64,000 nucleotides of DNA from an uncultured Muribaculaceae bacterium (GTDB lineage Bacteria; Bacteroidota; Bacteroidia; Bacteroidales; Muribaculaceae). The translations under genes and the position numbers were made by a program. Under the pieces are notes generated by a model. It had not been told where the DNA came from. It saw only the letters and a program-made list of their open reading frames with translations, and searched no databases. The stretch spans positions 1-64,000 of the forward strand of contig CAJTXL010000016.1 in assembly GCA_910583525.1 (NCBI GenBank). The letters run 5' to 3'. Shown here one piece after another: positions 53,184-62,774 of the stretch (positions within the stretch are counted from its first letter, which is position 1; each line of letters starts with the position of its first letter).

Positions 53184-54194
53184 ATGAAAAACATTCTATA
53201 TGCCATATACACTACATTAGTTTTTATATTTGTGGTGTCATGCTCTGATACGGAGCAGTTCCGTGTCAACGGTACCATCAAAGGCGAACCGACCATGAAC
53301 CTTCGTGCCGTCTATTATGCCGACGGGGCCTACCGTTCGGTGATAACGGCTGTGAGAGGAGGCGAATTCGAATTCTATGCTTCGTCGAAACAACCTACAT
53401 TGCTCGAAATCACCGATTACGACTACAAACCGCTTGGAAGGCTTTATGTGAGCAACGGCAATGCGTATGAAATAAACATAGACCCTACCGACCAATATGC
53501 CGTAGAAGCCGGCGGTTCGGATATAAATACCCGATGGGCCGATTTTTTGCGTCAGAATGCCGACAGTCTGCGCACAGATGCAGGAAAGGCTGTTGCAGAT
53601 TATGTAAGAACGCATCCCGACGACATAGTGTCGACTTTGTTGTTGCTGACTACCTTCGATTCGTCGGGTGCTGTAGTGGATGCCGATTCTCTTATGTCGC
53701 TGATAAAACCTGAAGCCCGACCATCGTCACTTACCGAAGGATATAACTATATGCTGCAGCGTCTGGTGACATCTGAAGCGCTCGGCGATATGGATACTAT
53801 AAGGTATATAGACCGTGGCGGAAATCTTATGGTCTTCGATGCCTCAAAGCAGAGATGCTCTTTGCTGTCGATATCCGTGCAATCGGACAAACGCACCGAT
53901 TCGATTGTGCCGGCACTCAAAAGAATGAATAAAAAATATGACAAAAGCGAATTTGCCATGCTTGATTTTTCGCTTGACAGCGACACCACGCTATGGAAAA
54001 GTTCAATTCGCGTTGACAGCGCCGACTGGAAACAAGGATGGGCACCCGGCGGACTTGCAGCCATAGGTATAGGAAAGCTTGGAGTGCCGTCGGTTCCTTT
54101 CTTTATAGTGTGCGACTCGACGGGTAATCAGCTATACAGAGGTCCGCACATAAAAACGGCGGAAAAAACAATAAAGAATATTCTGAAAAAATAA
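53184..54194 (+). CDS. DUF4369 lipoprotein with thioredoxin-like remnant
   Basis: A 336-aa lipoprotein; lipobox VVSCSD (Cys20). Residues ~24-120 are a DUF4369-type beta domain (FRVNGTIKGEPTMNLRAVYY). The C-terminus (VPSVPFFIVCDSTGNQLYRG) resembles the last part of a TlpA/thioredoxin fold, but no CxxC is present, so it is not an oxidoreductase of the usual kind. It starts directly at the pldA stop. Confidence 0.8.
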   Translation: MKNILYAIYTTLVFIFVVSCSDTEQFRVNGTIKGEPTMNLRAVYYADGAYRSVITAVRGGEFEFYASSKQPTLLEITDYDYKPLGRLYVSNGNAYEINIDPTDQYAVEAGGSDINTRWADFLRQNADSLRTDAGKAVADYVRTHPDDIVSTLLLLTTFDSSGAVVDADSLMSLIKPEARPSSLTEGYNYMLQRLVTSEALGDMDTIRYIDRGGNLMVFDASKQRCSLLSISVQSDKRTDSIVPALKRMNKKYDKSEFAMLDFSLDSDTTLWKSSIRVDSADWKQGWAPGGLAAIGIGKLGVPSVPFFIVCDSTGNQLYRGPHIKTAEKTIKNILKK

Positions 54195-54201
54195 CGATAC
54201 C

Positions 54202-55758
54202 ATGCTCGTAAAGACCTACGCCGCCGCCTTACAGGGCATAGACGCCATTATAGTCACAATAGAAATTGTGATAGGCAAAGGACTACAGTTTGTCATTGTA
54301 GGTCTGCCCGACACTGCCGTGAAGGAGAGCCACGAACGTGTCCGTGCGGCTCTTTCGCAGTCGGGATATACCATGCCGCGCATGTCGGCCGTAATAAATA
54401 TGGCTCCGGCCGATGTTCGTAAAGAGGGTGCGGCCTACGATTTGCCTATAGCTGTCGGCATGCTTGTCGGTTCGGGACTTATAGAAGCGCCTTCGTTGGA
54501 CAGATATATGCTTATGGGTGAGCTGTCGCTCGACGGCTCTGTAAAGCCTATAAAAGGGGTGTTGCCGATGGCTATAGAAGCACGTGCAAAAGGTTTCAAA
54601 GGCATGATAGTTCCGGCAGCGAATGCCACAGAGGCCGCCGTTGTCAACAATCTTGAAGTATACGGTGTCGAAAATCTTCGTCAGGTAGCCGATTTCCTTT
54701 CGGGCGCGATGCAATTGGAACCTACGGTTATAGATACCCGTGCCGAATTTGCCCGGCATAACAACATATTCGACTATGATTTCAGCGAAGTCAAGGGTCA
54801 GGAAAACGTTAAACGCGCTTTTGAGGTTGCATGTGCCGGGGGCCACAATATACTTCTTATAGGCCCTCCAGGTTCGGGAAAATCGATGATGGCCAAGCGC
54901 CTGCCGTCTATAATGCCTCCGCTGACATTGGGCGAGGCTCTCGAAACGACAAAGATACACTCCGTTGCCGGAAAACTGCCGCGTGGGTCGAGGCTTATGA
55001 CAGTGCGTCCTTTCCGTTCGCCCCACCACACGGTTTCACCTGTCGCTATGGTAGGCGGAGGCTCGAATCCCATGCCGGGCGAAATATCGTTGGCGCACAA
55101 CGGCATATTGTTTCTCGATGAATTTCCAGAGTTTCCGCGCACAGTGCTCGAAGTGCTGCGTCAGCCGCTTGAAGACAGGCGCATAAGCGTGTCGAGAGCC
55201 AAATACCAGGTGGAATATCCTGCTGGATTTATGCTTGTGGCATCGATGAACCCTTGTCCGTGCGGATACTATACCCATCCTACAAAGACGTGCACATGCC
55301 TGCCGGGAGCTGTGAGCCGTTATCTCAACCGTATATCAGGCCCGTTGCTCGACCGTATCGACATGCAGGTCGAGATACTGCCGGTGCCGTTCGACAAACT
55401 TTCAAAAGCTGCACCGGGCGAAGCGAGCGCCGATATACGGCGTCGTGTGATGGCTGCACGCGATATACAGACACGCCGCTATGCTGCCGAAAAAGGCATA
55501 CATTGCAATGCCCAGCTCACTTCAAGACTAATTTCGCGCTACTGCTCACTCAGCTCCGAAGCGATGGCAATGCTACGCCATGCTATGGAAAAATACGACA
55601 TGTCGGCACGTGCCTATGACCGCATACTCAAAGTTGCGCGTACGATAGCCGACCTCGACGGAGCTCCCGACATATTGCCGCACCACGTCAGCGAGGCTAT
55701 CTCCTACCGAAAACTTGACCGCGGTTCATGGGGGCGGATTTCCTCAGCTAACTTCTAA
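54202..55758 (+). CDS. YifB/ComM family Mg-chelatase-like AAA+ ATPase
   Basis: A 518-aa AAA+ helicase-like protein related to ComM, which promotes branch migration in natural transformation. Residues 20-130 are the ChlI-type N-terminal domain; Walker A GPPGSGKS is at 221-228, Walker B LFLDEFPEF near 305 and a Cys-rich NPCPCGYY...CTC stretch near 350. The C-terminal Mg_chelatase_C domain completes it. With comF in the same window it hints at DNA uptake functions, but no competence operon is seen. Confidence 0.93.
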   Translation: MLVKTYAAALQGIDAIIVTIEIVIGKGLQFVIVGLPDTAVKESHERVRAALSQSGYTMPRMSAVINMAPADVRKEGAAYDLPIAVGMLVGSGLIEAPSLDRYMLMGELSLDGSVKPIKGVLPMAIEARAKGFKGMIVPAANATEAAVVNNLEVYGVENLRQVADFLSGAMQLEPTVIDTRAEFARHNNIFDYDFSEVKGQENVKRAFEVACAGGHNILLIGPPGSGKSMMAKRLPSIMPPLTLGEALETTKIHSVAGKLPRGSRLMTVRPFRSPHHTVSPVAMVGGGSNPMPGEISLAHNGILFLDEFPEFPRTVLEVLRQPLEDRRISVSRAKYQVEYPAGFMLVASMNPCPCGYYTHPTKTCTCLPGAVSRYLNRISGPLLDRIDMQVEILPVPFDKLSKAAPGEASADIRRRVMAARDIQTRRYAAEKGIHCNAQLTSRLISRYCSLSSEAMAMLRHAMEKYDMSARAYDRILKVARTIADLDGAPDILPHHVSEAISYRKLDRGSWGRISSANF

Positions 55759-55766
55759 AACAAAAT

Positions 55767-57071
55767 ATGACAAATACACGAGAAGAAGCAAATATAGGTG
55801 TGCGTCGGGGTTGGCTTGCGCTGTCGCCGATGTTTGTTTTTCTGTTGTCGTATGTTGCCGTATCGGTCTATATAGGCGATTTCTACAAGATGCCTATTTC
55901 GGTGGCTTTGCTGCTTGCCTCGATATGGGCGGTTGTGGTTTACCGTGGGCACAGCCTGCTCGACCGAATAGACACTTTTTCGCGTGCTGCCGGGCATGTC
56001 AACATCCTTTATATGGTGTGGATATTCGTCCTGGCCGGTGCTTTCGCGTCGTTGGCCGAGAAAATAGGGGCCGTCGATGCCACGGTGGCACTTACGCTGA
56101 AATTATGCCCTATGGAGTTTGTCGTGCCTATGCTCTTTTTTGCGGCATGTTTCATATCGCTTGCCATAGGCACTTCGGTGGGCACGGTGGTGGCTCTTGT
56201 TCCGCTTGCCGCCGACATGGCCCAGACGGCCGGTGCCGATGTGCCGTTTTTCGTGGCGGCGGTGCTCGGTGGAGCGTTTTTCGGCGATAATCTGTCGTTC
56301 ATATCCGACACTACCATAGCGTCGACGCGTTCGCAGGGATGCGACATGTCCGATAAATTCAAGGCCAACTTGTGGCTTGCCCTTCCGGCGGCGCTTGTGA
56401 CTCTCGGCATCTATTTTTTTACAAGTTCGGGCATAGAGCCGTCGGTCAATGTCGGTGATACATCCTATTGGTTCGTGCTTCCGTATCTTATAGTGATAGT
56501 GGCGGCAGCGTTGGGGATAAATGTGACCATAGTTTTGACTACAGGTATTGCCGCCGCCATGGTGCTTGGGCTGCTGTCGGGACATTCAGCAATAGAAATG
56601 GCCGGTTTTGCCGGAACAGGCATAGAATCGATGGGTTCGCTGATAGTCATCACTCTGATGTCGGCCGGCATGCTTGGTATAATCAAGGCTGCCGGGGGCA
56701 TACAGTTTATTTTAAATGGCCTTACACGCCGTATAAACGGGCGTCGCGGCGCCCAGACTGTAGTTGTGGCTCTTGTTTCCGTGGTCAACTTATGCACGGC
56801 AAACAATACCGTAGCCATAATAACTGTCGGAAGCATAGTGAAGAAGATTTCGTCGCGTTTCGGAATAGACCCACGCAAAGCGGCCTCTCTTCTCGATTCT
56901 TCATCGTGCGTGGTGCAGTGTCTTATACCGTACGGAGCGCAGACTTTGCTCGCCACGTCGCTCGCTTCGATTTCGCCGGTGTCTACTCTGCCCTACCTCT
57001 ATTATCCGATGGCGCTTGGTTTTATGATTGCTTTGTCAATCATCTTTCTTTTTCCGAAAAGACTTAATTGA
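55767..57071 (+). CDS. Na+/H+ antiporter, NhaC family
   Basis: A 434-aa polytopic transporter with about eleven to twelve TMs. Conserved features are ACFISLAIGTSVGTVVALVPLA, GAFFGDNLSFISDTTIASTRSQGC and the C-terminal CVVQCLIPYGAQTLLATSLA. Exchanges Na+ for H+ or possibly an organic acid pair; members of this family differ. It is 8 bp after yifB. Confidence 0.9.
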   Translation: MTNTREEANIGVRRGWLALSPMFVFLLSYVAVSVYIGDFYKMPISVALLLASIWAVVVYRGHSLLDRIDTFSRAAGHVNILYMVWIFVLAGAFASLAEKIGAVDATVALTLKLCPMEFVVPMLFFAACFISLAIGTSVGTVVALVPLAADMAQTAGADVPFFVAAVLGGAFFGDNLSFISDTTIASTRSQGCDMSDKFKANLWLALPAALVTLGIYFFTSSGIEPSVNVGDTSYWFVLPYLIVIVAAALGINVTIVLTTGIAAAMVLGLLSGHSAIEMAGFAGTGIESMGSLIVITLMSAGMLGIIKAAGGIQFILNGLTRRINGRRGAQTVVVALVSVVNLCTANNTVAIITVGSIVKKISSRFGIDPRKAASLLDSSSCVVQCLIPYGAQTLLATSLASISPVSTLPYLYYPMALGFMIALSIIFLFPKRLN

Positions 57072-57081
57072 TATATATTTT

Positions 57082-57112
57082 TTTGTATCAATTATAAAAT
57101 TTTATAAATTTG
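57082..57112 (+). promoter_or_regulatory. Promoter of the 57137-62770 unit
   Basis: TTTG (57082-57085), 19 bp, TAAATTTG (57105-57112), 24 bp before the ATG at 57137. It excludes the upstream TTG start at 57110. Confidence 0.75.
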
Positions 57113-57136
57113 CACATCGACCATATCAGATGTGCC

Positions 57137-60100
57137 ATGAGACCATTATATCTTTTTTTAATTGAGTTTGTCGCTGTTTTCGTTTCGGCGGCGTCGGTTT
57201 ACGGCCGGACGGCCGACAGTAAGGCATGGGCGGAATTCCGAAAGCTTCATCCATTCAGTTTTCAATGCGTAGCCTTACAGCATTATGGCGACAGTACGGC
57301 TATCATTGTCAGCGAGCCACCGCAGAAAGTATCATATGAGGACATAAATGCCGTTTTTAACCGATATGGTGCGCGGGCCAATGTGTACAAGCAAAAAACG
57401 GGCTATGACGGTTGGTTCAAAGACGTCGGCGGCACATTTGCGTTTGCTTCGGAGCAGTCTTTCAAAGATTTTACGTCGGAGCTGTTCATGCTTCTATATT
57501 CGTCGGCTTATAAGCCCTATTACATCGAACTTGCGAAACGTCAGCCGCATGCCTGCTATTCTTCGGCAAACCTCAATCTTTCTGTTTCGGCGGCAGAACT
57601 TGAAAAATGGTTCATTACCGACGGAGAGCTGTTCGACACTGATGAAGGCCCGAAAAGGCTTAAAGATATCTTGGAAGCCAAACAGATGCCTGCCGAAAGC
57701 GTTATTTACAGCAGCGCTCCGGGCTTCGTAATATGGGTTTTGCCGGGTCGCCATATCTTTGACCTTTCTGTGGGCAAGTGGAAGTCGGATTTCAGGCGTT
57801 TTGCCCTTGATGCCGACCTTATACTTGGTGCGGTAGGGCGTCCCGGCGGTCGTGTGGCCATTATCGGCCGGGAGCGGCAAGTGCCGGTGTCGGTTATGCC
57901 GCCTTTGCTTGTTGAAACGGTTTCGATGCTTGCTACAACACGAAATACGTCTTTGGCTCAAAGCTATGAGCGCTATGCCGTGTTTGCCGGTAAGACGTCG
58001 AAGGGAGAAGACGTAGCCCCGATATACCTGAGTGAAGAACTGAGGAACACAGAATACGGCAATCTGCTCAATGTAACCGACCAGATGCTTAAATCATGGT
58101 GTGAGAACGGCAGCATAGAGTATGTCGATTTTCCCTATCCGAAACCTGTCGATTGGGCTTTCAACAAAGGTGTGTTGAAAGATTTGGGTCAGAGCACTAT
58201 TACATATAATTGGAATACCGCCGGTGCCGGCTACACAATAGAGAGTGCCGGAGGCCTTGATGTCTATGCTCTGAACCGCACAGGCTCGCTGCCTGTGAGC
58301 CTGATTCCATCGGGGATGGAAGGTAAAGTCTCCGATGCCGTGTTCGATGCCGAGGAACTTGCTTATGATTTCTTTTCAGGTCTATCGAATATAGAGTTGA
58401 CAAGGGTTGTGCAATATGCGGCTCTATATCAGATTTTCGTGCATTATTTCTCGGACAAGAATGTTTTAATGTTTCAGGACCTGCTCAAGATGCGCTTTGA
58501 CAATAAAAACAATGTGCAGAGCAGAGCTGTAGAAAAATTGGCGACATACGTCGAAGCGTTGTTGCGATATGCTGCGTCGCCCGGTGACAATTCTTCGAGA
58601 GAACTTTACGATAAAGGTTTGCAGCGCTATTTGGAGCGTGTAAAATCGATTTCAGCCGAAGCGATGCTTGACAGTCTTTCAAAAGAAGACCCTGATTTTA
58701 TGTCGTACCATCGGTTGAACAACGATATAGATGATGAAATTATTTATGAACGCTTGTCGATGCTACAGGCCGAAAAGGATTATAAAAACTATGTAGACAC
58801 ATATGCCGCCAAAGTCGCTTCGTATTTGTCGGAAAAAGGCATTACAGCCGACAAGTACAAAAAAGCCGCAGAGGTGATTGTTAATCCGCGTATCGTAAAT
58901 GAGAGGTATAATGTTACAGTAACCAACTTCGAAGCCGAGTGGAGAGCCACCAATCCGCAGTTCGGCATGAAACTGAAAACTTATGAGAATATCTATGCCG
59001 ACTATAATTCGAGCGTAGACAGTTATAACAGAAAAGTTGACAGCATAAACGTCCACAAAGCAGCGATATCGCCATTGACTCTTAATCTGGAACGCATCCA
59101 AATAGAATTTCTGCAAGGGAATTTGAACAAGCTGCAGAAAGAAATTGAAAAAATAATTGCAGAACGCCAAAAGAAGCTCGATAAACAGCTTGCTCCAATA
59201 AAAGAACTTCTTTTGTTGTGTCCTGACGAAGATGTCATAAACTCTCTCGGAGCACTTAACTGGCTGCTGACTCCTCACGACGGTTTCGGTGAGCCTTTCG
59301 GCGATTTTTATGCCGTTAATTTCGCCGATGATGCCGGCCGTTGGCTTAAAACACCGTCGATAGTATGTTCGTATAACGGCACGGGTTACGGCGGACATAA
59401 TCTTGATGCGAAAATATCTGACATAAAGACGGTTAAAAACGTCAAGAAGGGTTTTGCCCGTGTCACCACCGACAGCTATGGCGTAAGGAAAATCAATGTC
59501 GGAGCCGCTGACCGAAGCCGTATCACCACCGGTCTGCTCAGGACAATAGAACGCAAGGCGCTTGATGGCGACGTCGCACTGCCTGCGCCAAAGGCTTTAC
59601 GCAAGCCTCGTGAAGTGTTTACGGAGCGGCAGCCCGGTTCTGTAAGAGGCTTTGACCCTGCGTCAGAGGATTTTGGCACTTTTGCTGTAGGTGCAGATGT
59701 GATTGAGGCTCCGTCAGATGCTGCGACTGTAGACAAATATCTCGACGGCATCGCGTCGGCGATAGCGTCGACGGGACAAAGCCCCGTAAAAACGGTACGT
59801 TTTTCATCGCATTCGGCGATTGAAGTCCGTGCCATGGCCGACGGACTTCAGGAGAGCATCCTTGCCAAGAGTGAGCGTTCGCGCGTTGCTCTTTCCGATT
59901 TCGATATAAATGCCATTGAGGTGTATACCTTGTCTGATGGCACTGTCGAAATGACCCTTCCGTCAAAAAGTGAGGCCGTGTTGGCACCGAGTGCAAAAAA
60001 ATCATATCTAAATATAAAAGCACCTGCGCAACAGGTCGATGCTGTCAGAGAAGCTCTCCGAAAAGTGATGGCAAAGCCCCGTCAGGCAATCGACAACGAT

Positions 60101-60256
60101 TTCAAATGGAAGCGTCAGCTGCGTCTGGAGTTGGACGATGTGCCCGGTTTGGATTTCAACGACATCGTTACAGACCTTGAACACATATACAGTATCATCT
60201 TTATAATCAGAGACGGTTATGACCCGAATGGCCTTTACGCAGACATTGCAGCATAA
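57137..60256 (+). CDS. Large exported protein of unknown family
   Basis: 1039 aa with an N-terminal signal peptide (about 1-23, hydrophobic LYLFLIEFVAVFVSAA). No known domain recognised. A predicted coiled coil lies at about residues 648-693 (NLERIQIEFLQGNLNKLQ and on), preceded by long helical, Tyr-rich stretches (about 440-640) and by an N-terminal mixed region. Residues ~700-790 contain Gly/Asn-rich CSYNGTGYGGHNL. The last ~200 residues look alpha/beta. First gene of a unit with its own promoter; the next gene starts 38 bp before its stop, implying translational coupling. It may be anchored or shed outside the inner membrane. Function not known. Confidence 0.7.
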   Translation: MRPLYLFLIEFVAVFVSAASVYGRTADSKAWAEFRKLHPFSFQCVALQHYGDSTAIIVSEPPQKVSYEDINAVFNRYGARANVYKQKTGYDGWFKDVGGTFAFASEQSFKDFTSELFMLLYSSAYKPYYIELAKRQPHACYSSANLNLSVSAAELEKWFITDGELFDTDEGPKRLKDILEAKQMPAESVIYSSAPGFVIWVLPGRHIFDLSVGKWKSDFRRFALDADLILGAVGRPGGRVAIIGRERQVPVSVMPPLLVETVSMLATTRNTSLAQSYERYAVFAGKTSKGEDVAPIYLSEELRNTEYGNLLNVTDQMLKSWCENGSIEYVDFPYPKPVDWAFNKGVLKDLGQSTITYNWNTAGAGYTIESAGGLDVYALNRTGSLPVSLIPSGMEGKVSDAVFDAEELAYDFFSGLSNIELTRVVQYAALYQIFVHYFSDKNVLMFQDLLKMRFDNKNNVQSRAVEKLATYVEALLRYAASPGDNSSRELYDKGLQRYLERVKSISAEAMLDSLSKEDPDFMSYHRLNNDIDDEIIYERLSMLQAEKDYKNYVDTYAAKVASYLSEKGITADKYKKAAEVIVNPRIVNERYNVTVTNFEAEWRATNPQFGMKLKTYENIYADYNSSVDSYNRKVDSINVHKAAISPLTLNLERIQIEFLQGNLNKLQKEIEKIIAERQKKLDKQLAPIKELLLLCPDEDVINSLGALNWLLTPHDGFGEPFGDFYAVNFADDAGRWLKTPSIVCSYNGTGYGGHNLDAKISDIKTVKNVKKGFARVTTDSYGVRKINVGAADRSRITTGLLRTIERKALDGDVALPAPKALRKPREVFTERQPGSVRGFDPASEDFGTFAVGADVIEAPSDAATVDKYLDGIASAIASTGQSPVKTVRFSSHSAIEVRAMADGLQESILAKSERSRVALSDFDINAIEVYTLSDGTVEMTLPSKSEAVLAPSAKKSYLNIKAPAQQVDAVREALRKVMAKPRQAIDNDFKWKRQLRLELDDVPGLDFNDIVTDLEHIYSIIFIIRDGYDPNGLYADIAA

Positions 60257-61874
60257 GTCGAAAGTCGCTTTCCTATATTCTTTGCCCGACAGCAAGCCGT
60301 TTTCCGGTAAATATGAGAAAGTGGATGCCATGGCCCGTAAATTGAGTGAAGGGGGTGTAGAGTGTGTTTCAGACATCAATCCGCGGCTGCTTGGAGATAT
60401 CGCCGGATATGAAGTCGTAATAGTACTTGCCCACCTCGACATCGACAAGCTTGTGCTTGCCGACGGGTATGTGATGTCTGTTGAGCAGTTTGTGGACAGT
60501 CTTCCGGCCGATTTCAACGGTATTCTCGATTTGTCGTCGTGTCATTCGGCCCGATTTGCACGACGGGTAAAGGACCGTTGCCCCGGATGCCATGTTCTGG
60601 CCGCGTTGGAGAGCGTCACGCTTGATTTCAGGGTCGCCATCTATCCTGTGGTACTTCGTCGCTATCTTGACAAATCGAACATGGCTTCATATCAGGCTAT
60701 TTTTGCCGAAACTATGGCCGAGGGTGCAGAAATGTTGGCTCGCAGAAATATTAGTTTTAAAGGTCGTTCGGAGTATCGTGAACCCGTGAAACTGGGCAAT
60801 GAGGCGACATCGATATTCGCGCCGTCGGCTGTAGCGGCCGGCGACCCGTTTTTGGTGCAGCTTTTCATCCATAGTCCCGAAGAGGGCGATACTGTGTTTC
60901 TGTCGGCACAGAGATGCGACCCCGATACCGGCATGATAGAGACGGCTGAATTACCTATCAAGCTTAAACGGGGTGACCGGCTTGCTGCACGGTTGTCGTT
61001 CCAATCGCCGGAAAGAGCTCTTATAAGCATAGACGGCGACACGGACACCAAAACTATATTGTGGACCGGGCGGCAGGCAAAGATACAATTCTGCGCTATG
61101 GCAGATGCTTCTTTCAGCAAAGCGTCGTTCATGGCCCGTTTGCAACTCGAAGTGAATTCGCAGCCTGTCGGTGACTGTTATTTCAAGATAAAGGTGGACC
61201 GGCGTTCCGATATTCCGGCAGATATCCGTGTCGAGTCTTATAGCAAAAGCGCCGAAAGCGTTGAGGCAGCCAAGAGCCTGAGGGATATCCTTTCGAGCCA
61301 GGAGCAAAAGCTGACAGATGCCATAGGCCGTTGTAGCGATACCGACCGGAGCAAGTTGAAATCGGAGCTTGAAGTGTGCCGCCAATGTCTCCGTCTGGTA
61401 GATACAATACAACTTCCCGGCCACAATAGCCCGAAAAAAGTTTTCGTAAGTTCGACATCCGACCTTGAAAGCTACCGCGATGTGCTTCGTGCCGAAATAA
61501 TGCGCTGCGAAATGTACCCTGAGATGTATGAAAACTGGGCACAGACCGGCTTTACGCCACGCGACGAATGTTTCCGCCGTGTTCTTGCCTCTGATGCCGT
61601 CGTGCTGCTTTTGGGCATAAGGTATGGCTTTGTCGAGAACAGCCTCGGTATGTCGATGACAGAACTTGAATATCGGGCGGCGTTGTTGGCAAACAAGCCC
61701 TTGCTTGTGTTCGTGATGCGTCCGCCAAAGGCGAGCGACGAACCGGAAGACCTTATCGAAAGACAGAACAGACTTATCGAAGAGGTCTGCACGGCACGTA
61801 TCCTCAAATTTTTTTCAAACACCGATTCGCTTGCACGGATAGCGGCAAGCGATATTTCGCGAGTATTGCTATGA
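60219..61874 (+). CDS. CHAT/caspase-like protease candidate with beta domain and DUF4062
   Basis: 551 aa, no signal peptide. Residues ~14-175 look like a CHAT/caspase-fold domain: KVAFLYSLP, candidate His72 in VVIVLAHLD and candidate Cys108 in LDLSSCHSA, corresponding to the His and the SACET-like Cys motif of CHAT proteins. Residues ~200-326 match a beta-sandwich I know from bacterial TIR proteins (AGDPFLVQLFIHSPEE, ILWTGRQAKIQF, PVGDCYFKIKV). Residues 343-397 are helical, probably coiled coil. Residues ~406-500 are DUF4062 (KKVFVSSTSDLESYRDVLRAEI, LLLGIRYGFV, MTELEYRAALLANKPLLVFV), a domain frequent at the start of NTPase-repeat conflict proteins. The start could also be ATG 60228. It overlaps both neighbours. 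A signalling or defence role is inference. Confidence 0.72.
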   Translation: MTRMAFTQTLQHKSKVAFLYSLPDSKPFSGKYEKVDAMARKLSEGGVECVSDINPRLLGDIAGYEVVIVLAHLDIDKLVLADGYVMSVEQFVDSLPADFNGILDLSSCHSARFARRVKDRCPGCHVLAALESVTLDFRVAIYPVVLRRYLDKSNMASYQAIFAETMAEGAEMLARRNISFKGRSEYREPVKLGNEATSIFAPSAVAAGDPFLVQLFIHSPEEGDTVFLSAQRCDPDTGMIETAELPIKLKRGDRLAARLSFQSPERALISIDGDTDTKTILWTGRQAKIQFCAMADASFSKASFMARLQLEVNSQPVGDCYFKIKVDRRSDIPADIRVESYSKSAESVEAAKSLRDILSSQEQKLTDAIGRCSDTDRSKLKSELEVCRQCLRLVDTIQLPGHNSPKKVFVSSTSDLESYRDVLRAEIMRCEMYPEMYENWAQTGFTPRDECFRRVLASDAVVLLLGIRYGFVENSLGMSMTELEYRAALLANKPLLVFVMRPPKASDEPEDLIERQNRLIEEVCTARILKFFSNTDSLARIAASDISRVLL

Positions 61875-62770
61875 TGAAGCGTTCTATTGTTTCTGTGGTA
61901 TTATGTGTCTTGGCGCTGACGGGAATGTCGGCGCAAGATTATCCGCAGTACTGTTTTTATTTGCAGCCGGATTTGTACACTTTCTTTGGCGTAGAACGGC
62001 CAAACGACAGCGATGACTACGTCCGCCTTTCCAAGTTGAAAGTATTATTGTCGCAAATGTATTTACTAAAGGCATTCCCACAATATATTCTTTTGGAACA
62101 TGACATATATGATATAGAATGCCGTTCGATGCTGAAATATGCTGCGGCAGGCGAGATTCCGTTTTTCCTTGCTCTTGAAGAGGCCGGGACAGCCGTGCGA
62201 CATCTGACAGAGGACAGCGACCGAGGACAATGGTACTCTGTGTATTTCCGCAAACCGCTTGCCGAACTTGATGCCTCTGTCTTTACTGAAGGGCTTAAAA
62301 GTCTTGAGCTTCCGACTAAAGCTGTGATTTCCTACATTAGTTCACCGAATATGAGTGTTGCAAATCTTAGATATCTCAGCGGTGCGGATGTATATAAATC
62401 TTTGGATGAATCGTTCCTTATCGATAAAAACGGAATATTGATTGCCGGTGTATTGTACAGAAGTGTCGATGTGATGGTGCCTGAGCATGTCAAGTCTCTC
62501 GGTGCCGGATGCCTGCGCGGCGCCAAAGACCTTACGACGGTGCGTTGCCGTTCCGATGTCTCTGTGATAGGTGAACGGGCACTCGATGTGCCGTCCGATT
62601 TATCGTTGTACCTCGAACGAGCTACGCCTGTCGAGATACATCCGCTTGCTTTCGGCGACGAGATGCCCTACAGGATATTTGTGCCCGACAAGAAGCTCGC
62701 CAAAGCCTACAAAAAGCTTTATCCCCAATGGAAAAAAGTGATAAAGGTAGATAAGAGCCTTGTCAAATGA
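61871..62770 (+). CDS. Small exported protein with LRR_5-like C-terminus
   Basis: 299 aa with a signal peptide (about 1-20, ending MSAQD). The middle is unrecognised (Phe/Tyr-rich, about 25-175). The C-terminal third resembles a short BspA-type LRR region (VPEHVKSLGAGCLRGAKDLTTVRC ... IHPLAFGDEMPYRIFVPDKKLAKAY). Its ATG overlaps the stop of the preceding gene (ATGATGA), so it is probably co-translated. No TM besides the leader. Convergent with the WYL regulator 4 bp beyond its stop. Confidence 0.72.
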   Translation: MMKRSIVSVVLCVLALTGMSAQDYPQYCFYLQPDLYTFFGVERPNDSDDYVRLSKLKVLLSQMYLLKAFPQYILLEHDIYDIECRSMLKYAAAGEIPFFLALEEAGTAVRHLTEDSDRGQWYSVYFRKPLAELDASVFTEGLKSLELPTKAVISYISSPNMSVANLRYLSGADVYKSLDESFLIDKNGILIAGVLYRSVDVMVPEHVKSLGAGCLRGAKDLTTVRCRSDVSVIGERALDVPSDLSLYLERATPVEIHPLAFGDEMPYRIFVPDKKLAKAYKKLYPQWKKVIKVDKSLVK

Positions 62771-62774
62771 ACTT

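Noticed and set aside
28322..55758. comF and yifB/comM as a competence system
   Set aside because: They are 25 kb apart, both are widespread in non-competent bacteria, and no uptake pilus or comEC gene is present.
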